Assembly (NCBI GenBank): GCA_014729455.1
Contig: WJJW01000112.1
Span: 1-7,381, forward strand
Reading direction: 5' to 3'
Source of the DNA: Candidatus Eiseniibacteriota bacterium
Lineage (GTDB): Bacteria; Eisenbacteria; RBG-16-71-46; CAIMUX01; VGJL01
Length of the DNA stretch: 7,381 bases
Shown: piece by piece, positions 1 through 6,651 of the stretch
Numbering within the stretch: position 1 is the stretch's first letter
Layout: each line of letters begins with the position of its first letter
The notes under the pieces: model-generated
Told to the model about the DNA's origin: nothing
The model's input: the letters and a program-made list of their open reading frames with translations, nothing else
The model's database searches: none
Position numbers and translations under genes: made by a program

Positions 1-521
1 CGGCGGCGGCCAGCCTGACCGGGGACGCCTGGCTCGCCCCCATGCCGCCGGCCGGCCTCGACGTCCGACTCGCCGCGCTCGCGCTCATACCGGTGGGGGC
101 GTACTGGGAAGAGGTCGTCCACCGGGGGGTCGTCCTTCCCCGGCTACGACCGGCCGGGTTGTCGGTCGCCCTGCTCGTCTCCTCGCTCGCCTTCGCGGGT
201 CTCCACTTCCTGGCCGAACCGCTCTCCCCGGAGCGGCTCCTCCTGTTGGTCGGGATCGGACTGGTCCTCGGCGCCGCGTTCCTGGCCAGCGGCGATCTCT
301 GGTTTCCGATCGGCGTGCACTGCGGTCTGAACGGGGTCGCATTCGTCGCCACGACCGATCCTCTCTCCGGCGGGATCTGGCGTCTTGTCGTCGTTCTCTC
401 GCCCGGGTCCTTCCTGGCCCTCGCCGGCTCCGGACTGGTGCTGGCCGGCCTCCTCGCCGTGCTCCTTCCCCGCTCTCTCCGCCGGAGCGCGCTCACCCAC
501 ACCCCTCCCGGCCATAACTAG
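1..521 (+). CDS. CPBP/CAAX-type intramembrane metalloprotease, 5'-truncated
   Basis: The reading frame is open from base 3 to a TAG at 519-521, so the gene probably begins upstream of the window. The first in-window ATG is at 42; numbering below counts from it. All three signature motifs of the CPBP (Abi/CAAX protease) family are present in order: EExxxR at E23-E24-R28, FxxxH at F51-H55, and HxxxN at H93-N97, each within or next to a hydrophobic membrane segment. In this family the Glu and His residues form the catalytic, probably metal-dependent, site inside the membrane. Bacterial members process or bind membrane peptides and some give bacteriocin immunity; the substrate here is unknown. 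A last hydrophobic helix (about 123-141) is followed by a short Arg/His-rich tail. The gene points the same way as the cytochrome genes, but about 150 bases with a promoter candidate separate them, so a functional link is doubtful. Confidence 0.85.
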   Translation, partial: AAASLTGDAWLAPMPPAGLDVRLAALALIPVGAYWEEVVHRGVVLPRLRPAGLSVALLVSSLAFAGLHFLAEPLSPERLLLLVGIGLVLGAAFLASGDLWFPIGVHCGLNGVAFVATTDPLSGGIWRLVVVLSPGSFLALAGSGLVLAGLLAVLLPRSLRRSALTHTPPGHN

Positions 522-562
522 TTGGCAAATCACGCCTTATCCGAACTATAAGCGCAGGTTCC

Positions 563-591
563 TTGACAGAATCGGGAACCGGACCGATTCT
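563..591 (+). promoter_or_regulatory. Candidate sigma70-type promoter of the cytochrome locus
   Basis: A perfect -35 hexamer TTGACA lies at 563-568. After a 17-base spacer comes GATTCT at 586-591, which matches only three of six positions of TATAAT. Transcription would start near 598 and give a leader of about 75 bases before the tetraheme cytochrome ATG at 675. The site lies in the only gap upstream of that gene. The weak -10, with a palindrome laid over it, would fit a promoter needing an activator or blocked by a repressor. Promoter consensus is uncertain in a GC-rich organism of unknown phylum. Confidence 0.4.
568..591. promoter_or_regulatory. Perfect 8-bp inverted repeat, possible operator
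   Basis: AGAATCGG (568-575) and CCGATTCT (584-591) are exact reverse complements separated by 8 bases. The repeat begins at the last base of the candidate -35 and ends at the last base of the candidate -10. The centre-to-centre distance of about 16 bases is typical for a dimeric helix-turn-helix regulator. The position suggests control of the cytochrome genes. It could also form an RNA hairpin, but it would lie upstream of the predicted transcription start. Confidence 0.4.
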
Positions 592-674
592 CTGGGGTGC
601 GAATGAGGGGCGGAGGAAGAACCGTCCCGCGACCCTGTGGTCACGACCGAATCAGCCTGAGGGAGGCAAGTACG

Positions 675-1226
675 ATGCGGAAGCTTTCGTTCCTGGTCCT
701 GACCGCCGCTCTGGCGGTCTTCGTCGGTGCCCTGGTCCTGCCCAGCTTCTCCGTTGCCGAGGAGGGCGAGGAGGAAGCCAAGTTCAAGTTCGTTGGCGAG
801 GCGAAGTGCAAGTTCTGCCACCAGGGAGAGAAGAACGGAAAGATCTACGAGCAATGGCAGGCGAGCGACCATGCCAAGGCGTTCGAGTCGCTGGGCGAGG
901 CCCATCAGGGCGATGAAGCCTGCCTGAAGTGCCATACGACCGGCTTCGGAGAGCCGATGGCCGCCGGCGCGACCGCGAAGAAGCTGCAGGGGGTCCAGTG
1001 CGAGGCGTGCCACGGCCCGGGCAGCGAGTACAAGGCGATGAAGGTCATGAAGTCCCACGAGCTCTCGCTGGAGAACGGCCTGGTCGTGCCGGACGAGGAG
1101 CTCTGCAAGAGCTGCCACGTCGCCGAGCTCCCGCAGGAGTGCTGGGCGGGCGCGGACGCGTCGCCGAGCTTCGACTACGCCGAGGCGTACAAGGCGATCG
1201 AGCACCACGTCCCGGAGGAGAAATAG
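675..1226 (+). CDS. Periplasmic tetraheme cytochrome c (cytochrome c554-like family)
   Basis: The predicted protein has 183 residues. The start at 675 is preferred over an in-frame ATG at 597 because it has GGGAGG at 661-666 and begins directly with a signal peptide (basic MRK, hydrophobic core to about residue 24, likely cleavage after A28). Four CxxCH heme-binding motifs follow, at C45-H49, C83-H87, C109-H113 and C144-H148. The spacing, the text around heme 1 (QWQASDHAKAFESL), the CEACHGPGSEYK block at heme 3 and the closing SPSFDYAEAYKAIEHHVP resemble exported tetraheme proteins grouped with cytochrome c554. A small insertion after heme 4 carries an extra cysteine (C156). The protein should be a soluble periplasmic electron carrier. 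Its neighbours suggest that it serves the porin-cytochrome conduit downstream, but a strong hairpin after its stop suggests it is largely transcribed on its own. Its redox partner is not determined. Confidence 0.88.
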   Translation: MRKLSFLVLTAALAVFVGALVLPSFSVAEEGEEEAKFKFVGEAKCKFCHQGEKNGKIYEQWQASDHAKAFESLGEAHQGDEACLKCHTTGFGEPMAAGATAKKLQGVQCEACHGPGSEYKAMKVMKSHELSLENGLVVPDEELCKSCHVAELPQECWAGADASPSFDYAEAYKAIEHHVPEEK

Positions 1227-1279
1227 TAGTCTTCGGTCCCCTCGGCGACCCGGCTCCCTTGCTCTGATTCGGCCGGGAC

Positions 1280-1314
1280 GGGCGGCGGTTCTCCACACGG
1301 AATCGCCGCCCTTT
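1280..1314 (+). terminator. Intrinsic terminator after the tetraheme cytochrome gene
   Basis: Bases 1280-1292 pair with 1299-1311 to form a 13-bp stem: eight GC pairs at the base, two AT pairs, one more GC pair and two G.T wobbles. The loop is six bases (CCACAC). TTTCTC follows directly (1312-1317), a short and imperfect U-rich tail. The stem starts 53 bases past the TAG at 1226. It should separate the tetraheme gene from the porin operon, or attenuate read-through into it. Confidence 0.7.
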
Positions 1315-1317
1315 CTC

Positions 1318-1485
1318 ACGCGCCAGAATGCCCCTCGCAACCCGCCCGCCTTTCCCGCTAGACTTTCCGAGATCTTGCGGTCGCTCCCGCGGCCCGCAAG
1401 GACGAGTGGGGTCCCTCGCTGCATCGCCACGAAGTCGGCGAAGGGACCGAGGCCCGCCCGGTGCGAAAGCGAAGGGGGGAGGAAG
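1318..1485 (+). promoter_or_regulatory. Porin-operon upstream region with two inverted repeats
   Basis: No convincing gene was found in this 168-base stretch. An in-frame ATG at 1375 would add 37 residues to the porin, but it has no Shine-Dalgarno site and would bury the signal peptide. Inverted repeat A pairs CTTGCGG (1374-1380) with CCGCAAG (1394-1400). Inverted repeat B pairs GGTCCCTCGC (1410-1419) with GCGAAGGGACC (1438-1448), with one bulged base and an 18-base loop, and ends 37 bases before the porin ATG. A weak promoter candidate is TCGCAA (1335-1340), an 18-base spacer, then TAGACT (1359-1364). If it is real, both hairpins lie in the mRNA leader. I recognise no known riboswitch. Confidence 0.3.
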
Positions 1486-2775
1486 ATGGGATTGCGTAGC
1501 GCTTGGGTGCTCGGCTCGATGGCGATCGGCCTCGTTCTGTTCTCGGCGGTTCCGTCCGGAGATGCGTCCGCCATCCGGCTCGGGGGCAAGGTCTCCACGG
1601 CCCTCTACACGCAGGAGGTCGCGAAGCCGGGAACGCTCGACGAATTCGAGAACCGCACCCGCCTGTATGAGCGCCTCCAGTTCACCGCCGATGATCTGAT
1701 CGACCGAAGGATCTCCTTCACCGGATCCCTCACCGCGTGGAACGACTTGACCAACCAGTCGATCGGGGAGACCCGAGGACGGCTCTATCGGGCCTATTTC
1801 CGATTCCGCAACTTGCCGACTCTCTGGGACGCCGTGCGCGCCGAGGCGCGCCTCGGCCGGCAGTGGGTCACCGCCGGGGTCGGCTCGGGAACGATCGACG
1901 GAGGGCTGCTCCGGATCGCCCGGCCCGGCTGGGGGGCGCTGACCCTCTTCGGAGGCTCGCTCGGGATCGAGACCCGCAGCCAGTGGCGGCTCGACCACAT
2001 GGCCTGGTCCCGCCGCCTCGGAGGCGAGCTGCGGATCCAGCCGAACCTCCGCGAGGGGATCGAGCCGCGAATCGCGGTCAGCTTCGCCGAGACCCGGCGG
2101 GAACGGGAGGACGAGAGCCGACGCCTGGGCGTGCACGGCTCGTTGCGGATCCGCCGCCAGCTCCGCCTCTGGTCCGAGGTGCAGCACGACTTTCTCCTCG
2201 AGGAGACCTACGGAACCGCAGCCGGGGCGGAGTTCCTGAGCCGTCCCTCCCAGCTCCGGGTCTGGGCCGAGTACAACCGGCGCCGCCCGGCGCTTCCAGC
2301 GACCTCGGTCTTCGCGTTCTTCGAGACCCGCGCGGTCTCCGAGCTGCGCGGTGGGATCGGCATGACCGTCCTGGATCCCTACTGGCTCGGCTTCGACTTC
2401 GCTCGGACCGACTTCAAGCAGCAGAACGACGTCGACCGCTCCAAGAGCTTCCGTTTCGTCGTGCGCCGGCACTGGGTGGAGGTCGGCTTCCGTGTCTCGA
2501 ACGACTTCGGCGGCGATCACTCGAACGTGGTCCTCTCCGCGAACCGGGAGTTCGGGAAGTGGAGCACCCGGCTGCACCTCGGGTACCAGACCTACGACTA
2601 CGGGCCGACCGACGTCGAGGACTACAGCACGCGAACGGGGATTCTAGCCGTCAGCTACAAGCCCTGCCCGCTGGGAAAGCTCACCGCGCAGGTCGAAAGC
2701 CTCTACAACCGGGACCTGGAGCAGGACGTCCGTCTTCTCGTGCGGATCGACCGGCGCTTCCGGCTTGCGCCATAG
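1486..2775 (+). CDS. Outer-membrane beta-barrel (porin-like) of a porin-cytochrome conduit
   Basis: The predicted protein has 429 residues. The ATG at 1486 follows a strong purine-rich site (GGAGG at 1478-1482, rather close to the start) and opens a clear signal peptide: basic MGLR, hydrophobic core, AxA-type cleavage at A27-S-A29. The mature part has no further hydrophobic helix. It consists of alternating polar/hydrophobic segments with many aromatics, Gly, Arg and short turns, as in transmembrane beta-strands, and ends with a possible closing strand near residues 415-426. Only one cysteine is present (near residue 392), so it carries no heme and lacks the N-terminal cysteine pair seen in some MtrB-type barrels. 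I do not see sequence identity to MtrB/PioB by eye; the role is inferred from the barrel character and from the 13-heme cytochrome gene 15 bases downstream. It would be the sheath through which that cytochrome conducts electrons across the outer membrane. An ordinary porin is the alternative. Confidence 0.75.
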   Translation: MGLRSAWVLGSMAIGLVLFSAVPSGDASAIRLGGKVSTALYTQEVAKPGTLDEFENRTRLYERLQFTADDLIDRRISFTGSLTAWNDLTNQSIGETRGRLYRAYFRFRNLPTLWDAVRAEARLGRQWVTAGVGSGTIDGGLLRIARPGWGALTLFGGSLGIETRSQWRLDHMAWSRRLGGELRIQPNLREGIEPRIAVSFAETRREREDESRRLGVHGSLRIRRQLRLWSEVQHDFLLEETYGTAAGAEFLSRPSQLRVWAEYNRRRPALPATSVFAFFETRAVSELRGGIGMTVLDPYWLGFDFARTDFKQQNDVDRSKSFRFVVRRHWVEVGFRVSNDFGGDHSNVVLSANREFGKWSTRLHLGYQTYDYGPTDVEDYSTRTGILAVSYKPCPLGKLTAQVESLYNRDLEQDVRLLVRIDRRFRLAP

Positions 2776-2790
2776 GGAGGGGATGAGGAG

Positions 2791-3819
2791 ATGAGTCCGC
2801 GTAACGGGATCTTGCTGGCCGCCATCCTCTTGGGTTTCGCCACGGCCCTCGCCCTGACGACGGGGACCGGCGACGCCGGCCTCCGCTTCCCCCATCCGCT
2901 TCACATGGAAGCCGGCCTCGATTGCGCGACCTGCCACGATGGGATCGAGGCGAGCCGATCGGGCGACGACTTCCTGATGCCCGCAGACACGGAGATCTGC
3001 CTCGCTTGCCACGACCAGGAGGATCTGGAGATCTACGGCTGGAGCCCCCCGAAGGCCCGCGACAGCCGGTTCTCCCGCTTCTCCCACGAGGCCCATCTCG
3101 GCCTGGATGACGTCGACTGCGCCCTGTGCCACGGGGCGATCCTCGATCCGGCGATCGCCGGGACGGGCCGTGGGGAGCCCGGCCACCCGGTCTGCCTGTC
3201 GTGCCACGACGGGGCGGGCGTCGACGACGCGTGCGCCTCCTGCCACGACGACCTCTCCGTCGTTCGCCCGCTCGATCACCAGGCCGACTATCTCCACACG
3301 CACCAGTTCGAGGCGCGCGGGGCGACCGAGGAATGCGCGGAGTGCCACCGGCACGACGACCTCTGCAGCGATTGCCATCAAGGGGAGAACGTGCTGTTCA
3401 TGACGCACGATCGGAACTACCTGTTCACGCATCCGCTCGACGCGCGCAAGCACGAGAACGATTGCATCGCCTGCCACGACATGAGGACCTTCTGCACCGA
3501 CTGCCACGCCTCACAGGGGATCCGGCCTGCAAACCACGACGACAACTGGACGACCGGCGCGCAGCGGCACGCCGTCGAGGCACGGCGGGACATCGGGTAC
3601 TGCGCGAGCTGTCACGAGGGGGACCTCTCCCCCTGCGTCGCCTGTCACACCGATCGTCCCGGTCCGCGCGGCGCCGATCAGAACATCCACCCCGGCGGTT
3701 TCAACAACTACGGCACCAAGGGTCCGTGGCATGATGACGATCTCTACTACTGCTTCGATTGCCACACTCGGGACACCGGGATGAACGGGTTCTGCGGCTA
3801 CTGCCACGCGGCACCCTGA
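2791..3819 (+). CDS. 13-heme periplasmic c-type cytochrome (doubled-CxxCH type)
   Basis: The predicted protein has 342 residues. The start is supported by GGGAGG at 2775-2780 and by the following N-terminal hydrophobic segment (about 6-24), a signal peptide or uncleaved anchor without a lipobox cysteine. Thirteen CxxCH motifs begin at C45, C70, C110, C135, C148, C182, C192, C225, C235, C271, C282, C321 and C335. From C135 onward they form five close pairs, 10-14 residues apart within a pair and 43-50 between pair starts. Many free histidines (for example H35, H38, H99, H102, H169, H171, H214) could be distal ligands for bis-His, low-potential hemes. About 24 mature residues per heme suggests an extended molecular wire. 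It is the likely MtrA-like component inserted in the barrel encoded just upstream; 11 bases separate it from the NapC/NirT-type gene downstream. No catalytic domain is visible, so electron transport rather than substrate reduction is inferred. Confidence 0.9.
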   Translation: MSPRNGILLAAILLGFATALALTTGTGDAGLRFPHPLHMEAGLDCATCHDGIEASRSGDDFLMPADTEICLACHDQEDLEIYGWSPPKARDSRFSRFSHEAHLGLDDVDCALCHGAILDPAIAGTGRGEPGHPVCLSCHDGAGVDDACASCHDDLSVVRPLDHQADYLHTHQFEARGATEECAECHRHDDLCSDCHQGENVLFMTHDRNYLFTHPLDARKHENDCIACHDMRTFCTDCHASQGIRPANHDDNWTTGAQRHAVEARRDIGYCASCHEGDLSPCVACHTDRPGPRGADQNIHPGGFNNYGTKGPWHDDDLYYCFDCHTRDTGMNGFCGYCHAAP

Positions 3820-3830
3820 GAAAGGAGACA

Positions 3831-5249
3831 ATGGACATCGTCGGCTCCGTGCGAGACTTCCTCCTTCGCACGACGCGCCATCCGCTCGGCTTCATCGGGG
3901 TGAATCTGACGACGCTGGCGGGGGTGCTTCTCGTCATCCTTCTGCTCTCCTCGCTCTTCGGCGTGGAGCCGAACCCCTACCTCGGGATGGTCACGTTCCT
4001 GATCCTCCCGGGTCTCTTCCTCTTCGGCCTCCTCATGATCCCGATCGGATCCTGGCTCCACCGCCGGAGGCTGAAGCGTCTCGGACCGGAGGCGGCCGCC
4101 TTCCCGGTCTACGACCTCAACCAGCCCTCGGTCCGCAACCGATTGATCCTGATCGCGGTTCTGACCCTGGTCAACGTCTCGCTGCTCTCCGCGGCCGCGT
4201 ACAAGGGGATCGAGCACATGGACTCCGTCGAGTTCTGCGGGCAGACCTGTCATCCGGTGATGAAACCGGAGTACACCGTCTACGAGAACTCCCCCCATTC
4301 GCGGGTCCGTTGCGTCGACTGCCACATCGGTCCGGGCGCATCCTGGTTCGTGAAGAGCAAGCTCTCTGGCACGAGGCAGGTCCTCAATCAGATCGCCGGC
4401 ACGTACCAGAAACCGATCGAGACCCCGGTGCACAATCTCCGTCCCTCCCGCGACACGTGCGAGCAGTGCCACTGGCCGGAGAAGTTCCATGGAGATCGCG
4501 TCTGGGTGAAGACGCACTACCAGGAGGACGAGGCGAACACGCCCCTGAAGACGGTCCTGCTGATGAAGATCGGCGGCGGCAACCCCGAGTCGGAGTTCCC
4601 GCGGGGAATCCACTGGCACATTCTCAACAAGGTCTACTACCGCTCCGACGCGGAGCGCGAGGTGATCCCCTGGATCCGTGTCGAACGGCTCGACGGAACC
4701 GTCACCGAGTACCGGAAGGGCGAGATGCCCGACAGCATCGCCGAACGCGAGGTTCGCCTGATGGACTGCGTGGACTGCCATAACCGTCCCACGCACATCT
4801 ACAAGATGCCCGGTCCCGCGATCGATGAAGCGATGTGGGCCAACGAACTCCCGACCGACCTGCCGTACCTGCGCCGCGAGGCGTTCGCCGCGATCACGGC
4901 GGACTACCCCGACAACGAGACGGCGATGCGGGAGATCGCCGCCCACATCCGCGGATTCTACGAAAAGGAGCACCCCGAGGTCGCGCGGGCGCGGGAAGGC
5001 GAGATCGATTCGGCGGTCGCCGAGCTGCAGACGATGTGGGACACATACGTCTATCCCGAGATGAACATCGACTGGGGGACGTATCCGGATCACATCGGCC
5101 ACGTCCATTTCGAAGGATGCTTCCGGTGCCACGACGAGGAGCACGAAGCCGAGGACGGCTCCACGATCTCGCAGGATTGCGAGACCTGCCACAGCATCCT
5201 GGCCTGGGATGAGGAGGATCCGGAGATCCTCGAGACGCTGTTCCCCTGA
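3831..5249 (+). CDS. NapC/NirT-family hexaheme membrane cytochrome (quinol-periplasm electron transfer)
   Basis: The predicted protein has 472 residues; the start at 3831 has AAGGAGA (3822-3828) in front. Three N-terminal membrane helices lie at about 20-43, 53-75 and 104-124, followed by a large periplasmic part. Heme motifs: an unusual CxxxCH at C136-H141, then CxxCH at C161, C210, C313, C430 and C450, giving six hemes. The blocks after heme 1 (HPVMKPEY, SPHSRV), CVDCHIGPGASWFVKSKLSG, CEQCHWPEKF, GIHWH (259-263), CVDCHNRPTH and GCFRCHDEEH are characteristic of the long NapC/NirT-like family, in which the membrane part exchanges electrons with menaquinol or ubiquinol. NrfH and CymA are shorter tetraheme relatives with one helix; this protein has two additional helices and a C-terminal extension with two more hemes. 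It probably links the quinone pool to the 13-heme cytochrome encoded 11 bases upstream. Confidence 0.88.
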   Translation: MDIVGSVRDFLLRTTRHPLGFIGVNLTTLAGVLLVILLLSSLFGVEPNPYLGMVTFLILPGLFLFGLLMIPIGSWLHRRRLKRLGPEAAAFPVYDLNQPSVRNRLILIAVLTLVNVSLLSAAAYKGIEHMDSVEFCGQTCHPVMKPEYTVYENSPHSRVRCVDCHIGPGASWFVKSKLSGTRQVLNQIAGTYQKPIETPVHNLRPSRDTCEQCHWPEKFHGDRVWVKTHYQEDEANTPLKTVLLMKIGGGNPESEFPRGIHWHILNKVYYRSDAEREVIPWIRVERLDGTVTEYRKGEMPDSIAEREVRLMDCVDCHNRPTHIYKMPGPAIDEAMWANELPTDLPYLRREAFAAITADYPDNETAMREIAAHIRGFYEKEHPEVARAREGEIDSAVAELQTMWDTYVYPEMNIDWGTYPDHIGHVHFEGCFRCHDEEHEAEDGSTISQDCETCHSILAWDEEDPEILETLFP

Positions 5250-5254
5250 TTCGC

Positions 5255-5281
5255 CTGACCGCCCCGTCTCGGGGCGGTCAG
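5255..5281. terminator. Hairpin shared by convergent genes
   Basis: CTGACCGCCCC (5255-5265) and GGGGCGGTCAG (5271-5281) form a perfect 11-bp stem with a GTCTC loop. It starts five bases after the TGA of the NapC/NirT-type gene. The stop codon of the opposing gene (complement of 5278-5280) lies inside the right arm. Neither strand has a U-run after the stem, so it may work with Rho or mainly protect the mRNA 3' ends. The symmetry suits both transcripts. Confidence 0.55.
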
Positions 5282-6561
5282 CTCCTTGGATCGATGGGTC
5301 CGTTCGCGCCCACGCGGGCCCCCTCCTCGACGCAGAGATGGACCGGCTCCTCTCCGTAGACCTTCGAGGGGAAGAGGTACGGCACCAGCCCGAGCAGGAA
5401 TTGCCGCCTCTTCAGCGCCTGGTGGCTCGCGTAGTGCTCGCTGTGGATCGTGCGGAGGTAGGTTTCCAGGGTGTAGATCTGGACCTCCACGGGGAAGAAG
5501 TACGGCGGCGCGTCCGGGGTCTTCTTGGAGCGATGCAGCACGTCGAGCTCGAACTTGAAGACGCGGTACCCGGATCCGGTGAAGGGGTTCAGGCGGGTCT
5601 CCTGCCCCTTGCCGCCGAGGGTGTCGACGACGTTCTTCACGCGGAACGGCCCCCCGAACAGGTCGACCAGGATCTCCTTCAGGTGCTCCACCTCGACGAG
5701 GTTGTGGACGATGAACATCGCGCCGATCAGATCCTTGATCTGCTGGGGATCGTTCTGTCCGGTGCGGATCATCTTGCTGACGATCGATCCGCTCCGCCGT
5801 CGTTCCAGCCCTTCCCAGATCTCGGTCGGCCGCAGCGCGTAGTGGGTCTCCCCTCGCCGGTACTGGTAGGGGATCACTTCCTTCTTGAAGCGGCAGGAGT
5901 AGAAATAGACGTGCAAACGGATCGGCCAGCCGTGGTGCATGAGCTGGATCTCCTGCACGTCGAAGTTCCAGCACTCCTCGCCGGGGCGCTCCCGCCGGCC
6001 GATCGTGTAGTCGATCGAGACCCCGTCGCGGGCGATCGCGAAGCAGACCTGCATCCGGTCGGTGGAGGTGACGCCGTTGAAGAGGTTCTCCTGCAGGAGC
6101 GCTTCGAACGCCCGCTTGTGATCGGCGCCGTCCTGCACGTCGCGCGAGTGATCGACGTCGAAGAAGAGCTTCGACAGGTAGAGCTTCCGCTGCGCTTCGA
6201 AGCGGATGCGTGCATCCGAGTTGGCGAAGATCATCGAGAGCAGCTCGAGAATGTCCGAGCACTCGCGTACCTCGGGGTTCGGCTCGACGAGGGGCCGTGC
6301 CGCAGGCGGCATGAGCTGCACCAGCCCGGAGATATACTGCATCGCCTCCCTGAGGTAGTATCTCGAGGTCCTCAGATTGGTTTGCAGGTCGCGCTCCTCC
6401 TCCGGTGGATAGAGCATCTTGTTGAGCAGGTCGTTGTAGCGTTGCGATCCCTGGAGGATGCCGAGGTACTTCTTGTAGAGCATCCGGAACGCCGTCGGAT
6501 CGGTTTCCGACAAGGAAGGATCGAGGAGAGGATGCGCCCCGTAGTCGGGCTGGTTCATCAT
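5278..6561 (-). CDS. Uncharacterised protein with a divergent RelA/SpoT-like nucleotidyltransferase domain
   Basis: The predicted protein has 427 residues. The ATG at 6561 (with a second ATG next to it) is preferred over an upstream ATG at 6777 because the upstream 72 residues are low-complexity and an AAAGGGA-like site lies about 10 bases before 6561. Residues 1-245 match nothing I recognise. Residues 252-387 carry RelA/SpoT synthetase landmarks in order: RRRSGSIVSKM (254-264, like the GRxKxxxSIxxKM loop), KDLIG (276-280, with the metal-binding-type Asp), SGYRVFKFELDV (330-341, like NGYxSLHT), and PVEVQIYT (357-364, like the catalytic EVQIRT), then SEHYASHQALK (374-384). Two usual arginines are replaced (Met in DLIGxM, Tyr in QIYT), so alarmone synthesis may be altered or lost. 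No signal peptide or membrane helix is seen, so it is probably cytoplasmic. The neighbours do not explain its job. The family call is from motifs only. Confidence 0.6.
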   Translation of the reverse strand: MMNQPDYGAHPLLDPSLSETDPTAFRMLYKKYLGILQGSQRYNDLLNKMLYPPEEERDLQTNLRTSRYYLREAMQYISGLVQLMPPAARPLVEPNPEVRECSDILELLSMIFANSDARIRFEAQRKLYLSKLFFDVDHSRDVQDGADHKRAFEALLQENLFNGVTSTDRMQVCFAIARDGVSIDYTIGRRERPGEECWNFDVQEIQLMHHGWPIRLHVYFYSCRFKKEVIPYQYRRGETHYALRPTEIWEGLERRRSGSIVSKMIRTGQNDPQQIKDLIGAMFIVHNLVEVEHLKEILVDLFGGPFRVKNVVDTLGGKGQETRLNPFTGSGYRVFKFELDVLHRSKKTPDAPPYFFPVEVQIYTLETYLRTIHSEHYASHQALKRRQFLLGLVPYLFPSKVYGEEPVHLCVEEGARVGANGPIDPRS

Positions 6562-6642
6562 CGTCGTTCGTTCCCTTTCCCCCCGATTCGGAGGTTCATC
6601 GTTCGCGCCGATCGCGTTCTCCCGAAAAAACCACCGCCGCCG

Positions 6643-6651
6643 AGCATAGCA
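6643..6651 (-). promoter_or_regulatory. Weak extended -10 candidate for the RelA/SpoT-like gene
   Basis: On the minus strand, bases 6651 to 6643 read TGCTATGCT, an extended -10 (TGnTATnnT-like) that would place the transcription start near 6636, about 75 bases before the ATG at 6561. No -35 match is visible at the expected distance. The site overlaps the proposed start of the divergent gene. This 89-base gap between the divergent genes must hold the promoters of both, but nothing in it is strong. Confidence 0.2.

Noticed and set aside
546..1598. Long minus-strand open frame (350 codons) opposite the tetraheme cytochrome and porin start
   Set aside because: Arg/Leu/Gly-rich translation with no motifs; it is the complement of a GC-rich gene with clear heme motifs and a ribosome-binding site on the plus strand.
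1045..2577. Minus-strand open frame of 510 codons opposite the porin
   Set aside because: Composition-driven (Glu/Pro/Arg/Gly repeats), crosses the plus-strand terminator, and has no recognisable domain. The plus-strand frame has a signal peptide and beta-barrel pattern.
2783..2794. Three-codon mini-ORF (ATG AGG AGA TGA) overlapping the start of the 13-heme gene
   Set aside because: A by-product of the purine-rich Shine-Dalgarno region next to ATGAG; nothing shows translation.
3798..5192. Minus-strand open frame of 464 codons opposite the NapC/NirT-type gene
   Set aside because: Antisense image of a gene with six heme motifs and three membrane helices; Val/Asp/Arg-rich with no motifs.
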